Source: Sternotherus odoratus
Lineage: Eukaryota; Chordata; Testudines; Kinosternidae
Length of the DNA stretch: 64,000 bases
Assembly: GCA_032164245.1 (NCBI GenBank)
Contig: JAVMKO010000001.1
Location: 251,853,644 to 251,917,643, forward strand
Direction of reading: 5' to 3'
The translations under genes were made by a program, and so were the position numbers. This document shows, piece after piece, positions 35,701-41,905 of this stretch. The first letter of the stretch is position 1. Every line of letters begins with the position of its first letter. The notes beneath the pieces were generated by a model. That model made no database searches and had not been told where the DNA came from. It saw only the letters and a program-made list of their open reading frames with translations.

Positions 35701-38700
35701 GGGGTGTGTCTGGAACCAGCCTGAGCTCTTTTAGAGCAGCCTGAGGTTGTAAAGGACATCAGGGCTGGTGTATAACTGGTCCCAAGATTAGGAAGCTGCA
35801 ATTAGCTCTTATGCTGCAGTTTCCAGAGGATGCTGAGTGCAGCAGAGAAACTGGCCGCCTCTCTTTTTACCTGTTGAGGTCACACTGTGAGTTCCTGATG
35901 GCATGTCCTGGATCACCGCAAAATATGAATATGCTCTTCCTTACACACATTAAAGGTGCCCCAGCTCTCTTTTCTTCCCAGCGCCCAATCCTGTCCATCC
36001 TCTACCATCTACCTGCCTGTGGGTGGTTTGGAATCTTATATACCACTGACCTGCTCCTCTCTCTCATTCTTTACAGTTACTCATACTCATCATCCTGCTT
36101 GAAAGCTGGCCACTCTGGCTATGGGTATCTGTTGTGCCACTTAGTGCCCCGTTGTTCAGTCCAGGACTAGGTGCCCTTCCTCTTGCCCCTCACCCAAGTC
36201 AGTGCCTGTTCACTACTGTGGGGAGGGACTGAGATGGGAAGCAGAGCAGAGATGTACACACGCTGCTGACTGGGAGTTAAGGAATAACTTTCAACCCCTA
36301 AGTAAGTGCAGAACAGTGGTGGTTTGAATGCTCCCTTTTCAGGGAGTTAGGTGAAGCTTGAAATAGTATGTGTGTATCAGGGATGCCAAAGGTGGGCTGT
36401 CCTTAAGAGTGAGATTTACAGCCCTAAAGAGTCTGTTGCTGAGTAGGTCATTGTTTAAGACAGACTCTCATCTTTGGTCCTCGGCAACATCCAATAGTAC
36501 TATTTTTTAATCCAACCAGCACTTAATAGTTTGTTTTAAAATGTGCACTGTTTAATCTGCATATGGAACACTTAAATGTCCTAGTTTATAGTATTTCTAG
36601 GGCAAATGAGAATTCTAGATGCAATGCAAAACAGTGGATTTAATAAAAACAATTATTTGCTGGTTGGAACAAAAACCTGGGTGGCTGACAATCCCTGAGA
36701 CATGAATTTGTCCAGTGTGGTTTAAATTTTGAACTGTATTTTGCAAAACCCGCCATCTTTTGATCAAGTCCTGCTCGTTTTTTGGGCAAACTTGGATTTT
36801 TTTGACCGCCAAGTATTCACACACACCAACCTCCCCACTCCCGTTACATAGCTTCTTTTCTCGTCACACAAGCATATAGAACGCGGCCCTGTAGTCTCCT
36901 TGGTTACCACAGTATACAAGTTTGGAAAGTGGCTTTCCAAGCTCTAAGCCCGGTGCCTGAGGCCCAGTGCCTGTTGTCTCTTGCAGTGCCTGAGTAAAAA
37001 TATTTTGAATCTTTAAATATTTACTCAAAATGATTGGGATAAGCTTAGGAATCTTTGTAAGAGTGAGATAGCATGCTAATGAATGAGTGTCATACCCAAC
37101 AAGAGAGACGTGACATGTCTGGTGTGTAAGTAGGTAGGGGGAGTGGGGAGAGGACCTGGTGCAGGTCTGAGATCCATTTCCATTTTCTTGGAGTGGAAGC
37201 TGTTGACCCAGAAACCCCATGGAGCTGGTGACAATGCATGATGCAAACTCTTGAAGGCTGACTGACAACACCATTTCAGAAGATTGCTCTTAAAACAAAA
37301 CAGACAGGGCTCTCAAAACACATTGTTTTAATCTGTGGATCGTGATTGTCACAACACACGGCTGTGATTGATCTCTAGCTGTGACCTGACAGAAGCTAGC
37401 AACTAAGTGATTTATCATTTCTGCTTTCAGCTGTGCTCCACACAATCACTGTTGTTTCTCAGGCAGAACCAACAATGTGCCAGCCTTCCGTCCCCTGTCC
37501 CCCTCCCCCCCATCATACAAGAGAGAATCAAACAGCAATCAGAGTTATGCAGCACTGGCTACTTGCCCACTTCTCAGGGCAAGTGCACTGCATAGCTTGT
37601 GATTGGGGTTGTTTTGAAAAGGAGCTTGTCTCCTGATGCTGCTATCTACCATGAGAGTTAATTTTACAAAGGGTGTCTGCACTGGGCTGCTCACATGTGA
37701 CTTCTTCATGCAGTTTCCATTGTTCACTACAGTGAACTACTAAAGTACTACAATGAGGTGACTACTGTGTATTCATCACTATCTTCTGTTGGATGGAATC
37801 AGAACTGCTCAGCTGACTGTTATAGTCAACAGTTAATGGAGATTCTCCTATAATTTATGTCAGAGGGGCCTGTGCTTTTGGAGCAGAAAGATTTGAGTTC
37901 TTTCCTTACTGCTATTGTGAAATTGCACCCTGGAGACAATTGTGAAATCCCACTGATAGATTTGGAGCACAGGAAATGAGAATTCTTATCCTAGACCCAC
38001 TTCAATCTGGCTTCTATCCCTTGCCCGTGACTGAAACCACTCTCACCAAAGTCTCTAATGACCTCTTCCTAGCCAAATCTAGAACTAGTCCTCCATCTTC
38101 GTCCTCCTTGACATGTCAGCTACCTTTTACATCATTGAACAGGCTTTCTTCTTGAAATCCAGTCTTCCCTGACTTCCCTCACTTTGTCCTCTCCTGGTTT
38201 TCCTCCTACCTCTCTAATTGCTTTTCAGTGTGCCTGTCAGGGGATCCTCCTCCTCCCCCCCTCCAACTTTCTGTCCCTTTCTCATCTTCCTATGAACCTT
38301 AACTCTGGGTAATCTTATGTGCAAAGACAAATGCAACTCTTATTTACATGCTGACAACTCTCAGATCCCTCTCTATTCCAGACCTGTCTCCATCGGTCCA
38401 AACTACAATTTCCACCTGTTTCTTTGACATCTCCTCTTGGATGTTGAGTTGCCAATTCAAACTCAAAACAGAGCTCTGAATCTTCCCCCCAACGTCTCTC
38501 CATTATCTCCTTTCTCCATAATTGTGGACACCACCATCATCCTGCCTGTCATTCAGCCCTGTAACCTACCTGGGTGACATCTTTGACTCAGACATCTCTC
38601 TAGATCCTCATATCAAGTCTATGTCTAAATCATGCAGATTCTTCTGGATAACATATCTATGATATGGCCTTTCCTATCAATCTACTCAGCTAAAACTCTC

Positions 38701-41063
38701 ATCCAGTGTTTCATCATCTCCTGTTTCAATTATTGCAACATCCTTTTCTCTGGTCTTGATAAATGCAGTATTGCCCCACACATATTTATTCAGAATGCTG
38801 CTACAAAGATCGTTCTGCTAGTCAATTGCATTGACTATGTCAATCTTCTCTTTGCATCCCTCCACAGACTTTGCCTTCTCTATCTCTTCAAACATAAGGT
38901 ACTTGTCTTCAGTTCCAAGGCCCTTCATGCCTATGCCAGCCTACCTATCGTTTCTCCTTTGATTGCCCATCAAACACCTTCAGTATTTCTCTCATGTTGT
39001 TCTTCATGATTGGGAGCTACTCCCTTGTAAACATCAGCAAAGTTACTTATTATCCACTGTCACATCCCTCCTTAAATCTCTCCTTTCCCATGATGCCTAC
39101 AAAAAACTTGGCAATGGCCAAACTGATGTGCTGAGAGATCACTGTCCATCATGCTGCCCAGTATTGTCTCATGATCTTATAGTCCTCATCATCAGTCCGT
39201 ATCCATATGTTGTCACTTATCTTCTACATAGATCAGAAGCTCTGTTTGCGTTCTGTATTTTTACATTGCCAGCACAAAGGAATCCTGGTGTACAACTAGG
39301 ACTCTTGGGCACCATGGTAATACAAATAGTAAATAAGAATAACAGATGGCCATGGATTTGCTACAGCTTCTTTCTGGTAGCCATGAGTGTCCTTAATCTC
39401 ACCCAGTATGTATCTTGCTTTCCTCCACTACTCATGGCTTGTATTTTTGACACACAAAATTGTCCCTCATGACTAGGAATTAAAATAGTTCATGATAATG
39501 GAGACCAGAGTTATGAACAATGGAGTCTGTTCCCTCCCACACACCTTTTAGGTGCTGTAAAACAGGCTCCAACCTTATCCCCTCCCTAAAACAGTTCATT
39601 GAGATGGACACATTCCAGTGTTGCCAACTTTCATGATCTTATCACTAGTCTTGCAGTATTTGGCATTTTTCTTAAAGGTCCACCTTCTGGAATCACCTTC
39701 TGTAACCACAGGCTTTGTGGTTACAGTGACAAGCTTGGAAATGTGATCCCTAAATGCTCTGACACCAGTAGTCAAATAAAATGTATTAGTTTTGAAATCT
39801 CATAACTTTTTAATGTCAATGTTTTAGGGGACCTGACTCATGATTTTTGAACACTTGGGGTTGGAAATACTGCATTTCTGCTGACTAGGTCAAATCTTAA
39901 GTATTCTATTTAAACATTTAAAAAAGCTGCAACTGGTGTAAATTGGTGTAGCGCCATTGATTTCACCCAAGGGTTATTTTAATGAGCCTGTCCACTTCCT
40001 TCCCTATTTATCCCATTGTGTGTAACCAGTTGTAACCTGTATTTAGGTAACCATTGGGAAATGTGATTACAACACAAGGCAATAAAAACAATCTTGTGTT
40101 TGGGGCACAAGACTAGGAGCCAGAAGACCTGGGTCTAGCTTCTATTCTCAGTTCTGTCACAAACTTTTAGTGTGAACCTGAGTAAGTCACACAATAAGAG
40201 TGTTGTGATGTTTAATGCATTAATATTTGTGTAGCAGTTTGATATCTTCTCATAGTGGGTGCTATTTAATGATGATTATTTTCGTTACTAGGTTTGCTCA
40301 ATATAGTTATAAGTTGCATTATCTTTTTAACTCCACATATCATAGCGTTTCCAGTTTTAAAACCAACTGGATAGTAGAAAATAAATCTTTTTGTCTGTTT
40401 TTGTTTCTAGCATCTGTTTTCATGTTTTTACTAGAGCTTTTTGGTTTCAGGCCATTTCTGAAGTTTATCAATAGGTAACAATAAAGCTGCCTCTCAGATG
40501 TCATACAAGGATGAAATGGCTATTCGAAAATGAATTATGGCAGGAAAAAACAATCATAAAAACTCTTTTAGAAAGAAAACAGATTGTTAGCACTTTCAGA
40601 AATGGATTCTATTTCCACTTCAAGAAGTAATTCATTTAAAGCCTTGTTTTAAGGCAAATGAAGCAAATTATTTTTTCCCATTAAGCTTAAGTATGCCATT
40701 TAACAGCATTCCAGAGCACTGACTGAACAGAATTGATTTGCACTTAGACCAAAAAGAATAGTTTTAATATGATTAGAAACATAGGATTTATGATTGCAAA
40801 GGAGACATATATTAATTTCATTGCCTACGTCATCTATATATTATATTGATCTATACATCCAATTACAAATACAATAAATAACCTTAGATCTTTGTAATGT
40901 TTGTTTATACCAGTAGGAGATATTATGGTCCAGCCAGACAACCTTCCGTACCCACACCCATTAAAATACAGATAGTACAAGGAGTTTGTTACCTTTCAAA
41001 AGTGAAGACATGCTTTTGCTGAATGCAGATAGCTAGGGTGACAAATAGGAGGTAAAACTTCAT
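8519..41063 (-). CDS. CPB2: CPB2, carboxypeptidase B2 (TAFI), complete coding region in 11 exons
   Basis: Secreted M14A zinc carboxypeptidase zymogen. In mammals the liver protein is activated by thrombin-thrombomodulin or plasmin and removes C-terminal Lys/Arg from fibrin, slowing clot lysis. Coding segments (minus strand): 41063-40993, 35419-35344, 31995-31871, 31777-31669, 23135-23034, 21964-21857, 19942-19832, 16865-16775, 13411-13209, 8957-8873, 8703-8519. They total 1266 nt, or 421 residues plus TAA (human 423), with GT-AG borders and compatible phases throughout. Residues 1-22 form a signal peptide. The activation peptide ends at Arg113 in TVSPR, followed by SSASYYE. Zinc ligands are His181 and Glu184 (HAREW) and His309. 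Substrate residues are Arg239, Asn256-Arg257 and Tyr361; Asp368 (SDDW) gives basic specificity and Glu383 (FELRD) is the catalytic base. N-glycosylation sequons N43, N72, N84 and N107 match the four human sites. CPB1 is less likely, because the sequons and the C-terminal KPTC..A..HVI pattern are CPB2-like. No disabling lesion is visible. Confidence 0.97.
8873..8957 (-). CDS. CPB2: CPB2 exon 10
   Basis: 85 nt, acceptor TGATTTCAG and donor GTAAGT. Encodes [17 protein letters not shown] to GAQTI (residues 333-360) plus the first base of Tyr361, the mobile active-site tyrosine equivalent to Tyr248 of carboxypeptidase A. Confidence 0.95.
9790..10535 (+). mobile_element. CR1 LINE 3' fragment, split by a hAT MITE
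   Basis: GACTGCCCAGGGAGGTTGTGGAAGC...TCTAGAGGTTTTCAAA and, after the MITE, AGGTTAGACTAGATGACCC...CCTTATGATTCTATG are the CR1 3' end in sense, finishing in the typical ATTCTATG tail. Confidence 0.75.
10281..10451. mobile_element. hAT MITE with perfect 8-bp target duplication
   Basis: Ends CTGTGGTGGGCAACCT and AGGTTGCCCACACTG are inverted repeats, flanked on both sides by GTTTAGAC (10273-10280 and 10452-10459). Confidence 0.88.
11458..11500 (-). ncRNA. Hammerhead-like ribozyme core in Penelope-like 3' module
   Basis: On the minus strand: CCGACGA, a stem closing GTGGG/CCCAT, GAAA, then a short stem III GC(TCAT)GC and TTC. This is the type I hammerhead layout (consensus CUGANGA ... GAAA ... NUH) with U4 changed to C. 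Hammerheads are known in Penelope-like elements. Activity of this copy is doubtful. Confidence 0.5.
11603..12865 (-). CDS. Penelope-like ORF: partial reverse transcriptase + GIY-YIG endonuclease
   Basis: An uninterrupted frame of 420 codons. It enters from the element's terminal piece with no ATG; the first ATG is at codon 6 (12850). [14 protein letters not shown] and YLRYIDDIF (YIDD at residues 40-43) are the template/primer-grip side and catalytic motif of the RT palm. Residues about 259-267 hold a Cys cluster (CNKPRCQLC), the linker finger typical of Penelope-like elements. VIY (297-299) and YIG (311-313) followed by [12 protein letters not shown] are the GIY-YIG nuclease. Upstream RT motifs are lost, so it cannot encode a complete enzyme. 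The lack of stops points to a fairly recent insertion. It is not a host gene. Confidence 0.95.
   Translation of the reverse strand: MLVWNMGTRMAPQYANIFMADLEQRFLNSRPFTPLLYLRYIDDIFIIWTHGKETLEEFHHDFNSFHPNIHLSLDQSTQEIHFLDTTVQINDGNIDTTLYRKPTDSYAYLHATSFHPGHTTRSIVYSQALRYNRICSNPSDRDQHLRDLHQAFSKLQYPHKEIRTQINRARRVPRSLLLQDKPKKENNRTPLAITYSPQLKPLQHIISDLQPILDNNPSLSQALGGRPVLAHRPPANLKQILTSNSTLHHNNSNSGTNPCNKPRCQLCPHIYTSKTITGPNQISHTITGSFTCTSTNVIYAIICHQCPSAMYIGQTGQSLRKRINTHKSDIRNGNIQKPVGEHFNLPGHTITDLKVTILQQKNFKSRLQRETAELQYICKFSTHNLGLNRDLQWLAHYRHCFTSLHVHTPHSNARRTIHTP
13209..13411 (-). CDS. CPB2: CPB2 exon 9: third zinc ligand
   Basis: 203 nt, acceptor TTATTACAG and donor GTAAGT. Residues 265-332 include the [18 protein letters not shown] block, then [10 protein letters not shown] with zinc ligand His309, then [16 protein letters not shown]. 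The adjoining intron 9 contains the ORF-bearing Penelope-like element. Confidence 0.96.
13600..13965 (+). mobile_element. CR1 LINE 3' fragment
   Basis: Contains TTGGAGAGGATACAGAAAAGGGCCAC, TGACTTGATTACAATGTATAAGTACC and GGGTGAATAACCACTGGAACAAATTACC, the 3' coding/UTR wording of CR1 in sense, with many changes. Confidence 0.7.
14140..14450 (+). mobile_element. LTR-like fragment (paralogue of 34370-34810)
   Basis: Shares GGTGAAATCTAATTACAGAA, CCAGTTTTGGAG and CTGCCCTAT with the segment around 34710-34760. It resembles the 3' part of a turtle retroviral LTR with U5-like endings. Class and ends are uncertain. Confidence 0.5.
14460..14690. mobile_element. Degraded Harbinger-like MITE
   Basis: Starts ATGTCTACACTAAAG, has GTTACATCGATCAGG and GATGTAGTTATACTGACC as rough inverted halves, and ends near AGCGCTACAATAGCACAGC. 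It belongs to the TCTACACT-type MITEs common in sauropsids. Confidence 0.45.
14700..15560 (-). pseudogene. Decayed Penelope-like GIY-YIG copy, split by a MITE
   Basis: Two overlapping minus-strand frames carry pieces of a GIY-YIG C-terminus: [27 protein letters not shown] and the tail HGLNRDTGF. The YIG half is corrupted and the frame shifts near 15215. The 3' end has AGGGACCATTCAAG, shared with the element at 23400-23660, so both belong to the same second Penelope-like family. Confidence 0.75.
14739..15010. mobile_element. hAT MITE inserted in the decayed Penelope-like copy
   Basis: Termini CAGGGGTCGGCAACC and GGTTGCCTACCTCTT are inverted repeats with three mismatches. GTTTAGCA occurs at both sides (14731-14738, 15011-15018) as an 8-bp duplication. 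Removing the element rejoins the host repeat. Confidence 0.85.
16035..16220. mobile_element. hAT MITE fragment
   Basis: GCAGTTCCCATTGGCCAGGAACGG, CACTGGGAGCTG and GGATTACCCTGATGGG, then CACGTTGCCCACCACTG, form one half of the MITE family also at 10281, 25925 and 32475. The left terminus is lost. Confidence 0.6.
16240..16620. repeat. MIR/CORE-SINE-like fragments
   Basis: 16201-16320 (GTTTCCCCACTTTTAAAATAG) reads as a MIR-like tail on the plus strand. 16440-16615 (GGCACATAGAGCTTAAGTG..TTGCTGATAACCACACAGG) reads as MIR in reverse. Both are old and diverged. Confidence 0.5.
16775..16865 (-). CDS. CPB2: CPB2 exon 8: substrate-binding Arg and Asn-Arg
   Basis: 91 nt, acceptor TCAACAG and donor GTACGA. 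Residues 235-264 start NRLWRKSRS and contain [10 protein letters not shown]. Arg239 and Asn256-Arg257 correspond to the residues that bind the substrate carboxylate. The segment after RNF is one residue shorter than in human. Confidence 0.95.
17050..18375 (-). mobile_element. CR1-like LINE, RT C-terminal part and 3' end
   Basis: Minus-strand frame at 17851-18102 encodes [21 protein letters not shown] and [20 protein letters not shown], the RT finger/palm block in which the catalytic FADD has decayed to FVDN. The region down to 17050 has the 3' wording (for example GACACAATACTCCAGCTGAGG on +). 5'-truncated and dead. Confidence 0.85.
18410..18656. mobile_element. Tigger/pogo-like MITE
   Basis: Right half ends CTTGCGTAAGACGCGGCATG and CCTGTA. 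The left half has TTTATGCGCATTTAACTTATGC and CGCTTTACGCGG, the decayed inverted counterpart. Pattern of a sauropsid Tigger-derived MITE. Confidence 0.6.
18960..19800. other. CPB2 intron 7, no gene or clear repeat recognised
   Basis: AT-rich intronic sequence. A minus-strand open frame at 19617-19808 has no splice-consistent edges or recognisable motif. Confidence 0.5.
19832..19942 (-). CDS. CPB2: CPB2 exon 7
   Basis: 111 nt, phase 0 to phase 0, acceptor TTCTATAG and donor GTACGT. Residues 198-234 include [18 protein letters not shown], the conserved VMPV.N.DGY strand of M14A peptidases. Confidence 0.95.
19960..21320. other. CPB2 intron 6, left part, nothing recognised
   Basis: Unique-looking intronic sequence with no exon features. 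Short open frames at 20201 and 20599 have no recognisable product. Confidence 0.45.
21336..21581. mobile_element. MITE with TATGTCTRCACT inverted ends
   Basis: Left end TATGTCTGCACTGTCAAGC and right end CTCGAAGTGTAGACATAGG are inverted repeats that extend into GCTGGAGG/CCTCCAGC. Harbinger-type by resemblance. Confidence 0.65.
21857..21964 (-). CDS. CPB2: CPB2 exon 6: zinc-binding HxxE motif
   Basis: 108 nt, residues 162-197, from [11 protein letters not shown] through [13 protein letters not shown] to CLWFIGH, then the GTGAGT donor. His181 and Glu184 are zinc ligands. The acceptor chosen is CGTTAG, because only this AG joins exon 5 in phase 0 and it restores the K-(V/L)-S order seen in human. 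Two nearer AGs (ending at 21949 and 21945) would shift the frame. The segment is one residue longer than in human. Confidence 0.93.
22342..22504 (+). mobile_element. Palindromic short Penelope-like insertion
   Basis: A 163-bp insert with perfect 12-bp target duplication ATTTGAGTGAGT (22330-22341, 22505-22516). Arms AAGTCCTGTGGCACCTTAAAG and CTTTAAGGTGCCACAGGACTT are perfect inverted copies around a hammerhead-like core. The right end carries CCAGACTAACACGGCTACC, the same terminus as in the ORF-bearing element at 11412. Confidence 0.9.
22381..22422 (+). ncRNA. Hammerhead-like core in palindromic Penelope-like insert
   Basis: Reads CCGACGA, stem AGTGGG..GCCCAC, GAAA, stem III GC(TTAT)GC, TTC. 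All invariant hammerhead positions are present except U4, which is C here. The flanking perfect arms would supply stem I. Confidence 0.5.
23034..23135 (-). CDS. CPB2: CPB2 exon 5: start of catalytic domain
   Basis: 102 nt in phase 0 at both ends, acceptor TTTTGTAG and donor GTATAG. Encodes [14 protein letters not shown] through [14 protein letters not shown] (residues 128-161), close to the human order IYSW.E.IT...IGSSFEK.PLY.LK. The preceding intron (23136-31668) is the largest inside the catalytic domain and is filled with nested transposons. Confidence 0.96.
23400..23660 (-). mobile_element. Second-family Penelope-like 3' fragment
   Basis: TATCTTTTATTGGACCAACT, GAGAGACAAGTTGTCAAG and ACACAGAGCTCTTCG form, in reverse complement, the terminal module also at 53660-53800. 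TTTTTAGGGACCATTCAAGG links it to the decayed copy at 14700-15560. Confidence 0.7.
23661..24465. other. CPB2 intron 4, nothing recognised
   Basis: AT-rich sequence with no exon or recognisable repeat. Confidence 0.45.
24470..24965 (+). repeat. Unclassified dispersed repeat, copy A
   Basis: About 490 bp colinear with 32990-33485. Shared landmarks in order are TTGCCTGA, ATGGCTCAGCTGTTTC, GTTTTGC, AGCAGGGACTTGAAAT-like, TTACCTTTGTGT.AAGGATGT, ATCCACCCAAAT..GGCCAAGTTA and GTAGAGACT. No coding frame and no obvious termini. Confidence 0.8.
25190..27030 (+). mobile_element. CR1 LINE, decayed coding 3' half and 3' UTR
   Basis: Plus-strand pieces read [19 protein letters not shown] at 25575-25620 and [18 protein letters not shown] at 25735-25790. 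After an inserted MITE come [20 protein letters not shown] at 26110-26170 (RT palm, FVDD for FADD) and the CR1 3' UTR to GGTCAGACTAGATGAGTGCAGTGG near 26990. Several stops and shifts. Confidence 0.85.
25925..26095. mobile_element. hAT MITE inserted in the CR1
   Basis: TTTCCGCAGCCCCCATTGGCC, GGCTGAACCTGTGGACACTGC, GTAAACAAACC and GCCGATTCCTGCC match the family at 32475-32680. It splits the CR1 reading frame. Confidence 0.65.
27426..28082 (-). mobile_element. Helitron inserted in the left arm of the hAT element
   Basis: Minus-strand 5' end TCTATATATATAAAAGTC (at 28082), 3' end AGCAAAGCCGGGCCCTTTTGCTAG (at 27426), inserted between A and T with no duplication. The hairpin near the 3' end is CCCG.../CGGG. 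The 5' 250 bases match the Helitron at 45052. No coding capacity. Confidence 0.88.
28690..29280 (+). pseudogene. Decayed hAT transposase (ZBED-like), C-terminal half
   Basis: Fragments in plus-strand frames: [20 protein letters not shown] near 28825, then [12 protein letters not shown] near 28950, and, after shifts and stops, [19 protein letters not shown] with GDIINKK near 29137-29215, the hAT dimerisation region with the catalytic Glu and neighbouring Arg altered. Non-functional. Confidence 0.8.
29390..29591 (+). mobile_element. Small Penelope-like insert in the right hAT arm
   Basis: A 202-bp insert between two copies of TTTCATGATAAAGA (29376-29389, 29592-29605). Starts ATCAGAGAGGTAGCC, the Penelope-like terminus. 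Contains inverted copies of the CACGAAAGCTTATGCTTCAAT module and near-perfect outer arms CGACAGAGTCCTG / CAGGACTCTGTCG. A short CR1-like patch lies at 29551-29577. Confidence 0.88.
30000..30997 (+). mobile_element. CR1 LINE fragment with internal deletion
   Basis: Plus-strand endonuclease C-terminal wording [15 protein letters not shown] near 30087, then [20 protein letters not shown] at 30258-30317 with the SDH motif of APE-type endonucleases, then the linker to [23 protein letters not shown] at 30802-30870. The sequence jumps from YLEKLDVHN (30960) straight to TATTCTATGATTCTATG, the CR1 3' tail, so most of the RT is deleted. Confidence 0.88.
31000..31650. other. CPB2 intron 4, proximal part, nothing recognised
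   Basis: AT-rich, unique-looking. No conserved exon between here and CPB2 exon 4. Confidence 0.45.
31669..31777 (-). CDS. CPB2: CPB2 exon 4: end of activation peptide and activation cleavage site
   Basis: 109 nt, acceptor TTGTTCAG and donor GTAAGA. Encodes residues 92-127. NDTVSPR ends at Arg113, the position equivalent to the thrombin/plasmin cleavage site of human TAFI, followed by [14 protein letters not shown] at the start of the catalytic domain. N107 is the fourth conserved sequon. Exon 3 lies only 93 bp upstream. Confidence 0.96.
31871..31995 (-). CDS. CPB2: CPB2 exon 3: activation peptide
   Basis: 125 nt, acceptor TTTGTAG and donor GTATGA. Encodes residues 50-90 plus two bases. VVLWQPDSA and the K.VHF.VN.S....VKA.LN pattern align with the mammalian propeptide. 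Sequons N72 (NVS) and N84 (NRS) lie here. Confidence 0.95.
32475..32680. mobile_element. hAT MITE
   Basis: Starts CAGGGGTTCCCAAACTTG and contains AGTGGGAGCTGCGATGGGCC, CGAACCTGCGGACAC and GGATTTCCCTGATGGGCC, ending near CTGCCAATCCCTG. Full-length member of the family fragmented at 16035 and 25925. Confidence 0.75.
32990..33485 (+). repeat. Unclassified dispersed repeat, copy B
   Basis: Second copy of the family at 24470-24965, same orientation, 8.5 kb away. Similarity extends over nearly the whole length with scattered substitutions and small indels. Family not recognised. Confidence 0.8.
33989..34294. mobile_element. PIF/Harbinger-type MITE with TAA duplication
   Basis: Termini GGCCAGATCTACACT and AGTGTAGACCTGGCC are inverted repeats, flanked by TAA on both sides (33986-33988, 34295-34297). 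Internal palindrome CTTCAGCTATGC / GCATAGCTGAAG near 34050. Confidence 0.85.
34370..34815 (+). mobile_element. LTR-like sequence
   Basis: Contains TTTACAACAAG-like U3/R wording and GGTGAAATCTAATTACAGAAC..CCAGCAGTTTGG..CTGCCCTGAGGC, shared with 14140-14450. Boundaries and class uncertain. Confidence 0.45.
35020..35110. repeat. Two-copy tandem duplication, about 43-bp unit
   Basis: GAGCTGGTAGCTGGTGAGG followed by AGGTGGATAA...GGTGGATAAGA occurs twice in succession with one difference (AGAGG versus ACAGG). It lies about 230 bp from CPB2 exon 2. Confidence 0.85.
35344..35419 (-). CDS. CPB2: CPB2 exon 2: N-terminal part of activation peptide
   Basis: 76 nt between a TTTCTTTCCAG acceptor and a GTAATT donor. 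Encodes [18 protein letters not shown] followed by NLTTNFE (residues 25-49). It has the ALPR..RQ..FLQNLTT pattern of the CPB2 propeptide, including the first glycosylation sequon (N43). Confidence 0.95.
35450..37960. other. CPB2 intron 1, no gene or clear repeat recognised
   Basis: Mixed sequence with several short open frames (for example 35811-36170, 36864-37274) lacking motifs or splice-compatible conservation. The alternating wording at 37000-37240 could be old LTR sequence but was not identified. Confidence 0.4.
37990..39100 (+). mobile_element. L2-like LINE fragment, RT C-terminal region
   Basis: Plus-strand wording: [20 protein letters not shown] near 38580, [19 protein letters not shown] and [14 protein letters not shown] at about 38720-38770, [10 protein letters not shown] near 38788, then LLFASLHRL near 38850. 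This is the ..DYCN.LL.GLP..QNAAAR..LHWLP region of L2/Rex-type LINE reverse transcriptases. Frame broken several times. Confidence 0.8.
39610..39875. mobile_element. Sauropsid MITE with CAGTGTTGCCAAC ends
   Basis: Starts CCAGTGTTGCCAACTTTCATGA and ends TCATGATTTTTGAACAC.TGGGGTTGGAAATACTG, rough inverted repeats of about 20 bases. Confidence 0.55.
40085..40270 (+). repeat. MIR/CORE-SINE-like fragment
   Basis: GGGGCACAAGACTAGGAGCCAGAAGACCTGGGTC..TCTATTCTCAGTTCTG is the tRNA-derived head and core of an old CORE-SINE, with a weakly preserved tail. Confidence 0.6.
40993..41063 (-). CDS. CPB2: CPB2 exon 1 (coding part): start codon and signal peptide
   Basis: Begins [13 protein letters not shown] and ends KHVFTFE plus two bases of a split Arg codon, followed by the donor GTAAC. 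The hydrophobic core at residues 4-14 makes a signal peptide, and HVFxF just after it also occurs in human CPB2. The ATG has purines at -3 and +4. The 5' UTR and transcription start cannot be placed by eye. Exon 2 joins in frame 5.6 kb away. Confidence 0.93.
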
Positions 41064-41284
41064 CTCAACAGCCTCTGCTATGAAATCAAGTGCCGTTAGA
41101 GAAGCCACGGGTTCAGGACCTACACTATCGATTTCTAAAACCATTATTTGAAGAGTGGTTAAAATTTAATACTGTCATTCTTCTCTGTCCCCTGCTTCCT
41201 GTGGTTGAGTAAATGTGACTTAATTCCCGTGGGAGAGTCTGTTCATATTGATAGAAGGGACATGTTTTCATATTTATGAGTCAC
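41064..41284 (-). promoter_or_regulatory. CPB2: CPB2 5' UTR / proximal promoter segment
   Basis: This is the only unique sequence between the CPB2 start codon and a Penelope-like element whose target duplication begins at 41285. It is AT-rich, with no CpG island and no convincing TATA box. It should hold the 5' UTR and proximal control region unless transcription starts upstream of the insertion. Confidence 0.45.
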
Positions 41285-41385
41285 TTTGTCTTCTGACAGG
41301 TTCAAGAATAGCAGCTGTGTTAGTCTGTATCCGTAAAGAAAGCCAGGAATACTTGTAGCACCTTAGAGACTAACTAGTTTATTTC

Positions 41386-41427
41386 AGCATAAGCTTTCGT
41401 GAGCTATAGCTCACTTCGTCAGATGCA
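41386..41427 (-). ncRNA. Hammerhead-like core, canonical CUGACGA/GAAA
   Basis: Minus strand: CTGACGA, stem GTGAGC(TATA)GCTCAC, GAAA, stem III GC(TTAT)GC, U. Both conserved boxes are intact. The residue at the cleavage position is G where H is required, so self-cleavage is doubtful. Confidence 0.55.
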
Positions 41428-41596
41428 TAGAATGGAACAGAAGTAAAATGCATTTATACACAATGAAAGAAAAAGAAAAGAAAAATATCGTACATTAGCA
41501 TACCAATTCTAAGAGGGCTGTTAAATGTAGATGGTCCATTATCACTAGGAGACCTTTTGAAATGGAGATCTGTTGTCAATAACTCAGGAAATGCAA

Positions 41597-41905
41597 TTAA
41601 TTACTGTAATGAGAGAACCAATCTGAACTTCTGTTAAGCCTCTGGTTAATAGTGTCCAATTTGAAAATTAATTCCAGTTCCTCAGTTTTTCGTTGGAGTC
41701 TGTTTTGGAAGTTTTTCTGTTTCAAAACTGAAACCATCAAATCTTTAATGGAATGGCCAGGAAGACTGAAGTGTTTTCCTCCTGGTTTTTGAATGTTATG
41801 ATTCCTGATGTCAGATTTGTGTCCATTTATTCTTTTGCGTAGAGACTGGCCGGTTTGGCTATGTACATTGGCTATGTACATCCGATGAAGTGAGCTATAG
41901 GTCAC
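41597..41905 (-). pseudogene. Truncated GIY-YIG endonuclease remnant
   Basis: About 102 codons. Residues after MYIANVHSQ read [18 protein letters not shown] and LPGHSIKDLMVSVL. The GIY half is missing and the YIG region is disrupted by a small internal duplication (GGCTATGTACATTGGCTATGTACAT at 41856-41880). Confidence 0.85.

Noticed and set aside
38632..39472. Overlapping open frames considered as exons
   Set aside because: The NYCN.L.SGL...QNAAT pattern is a LINE reverse-transcriptase C-terminus, and the frame is broken.
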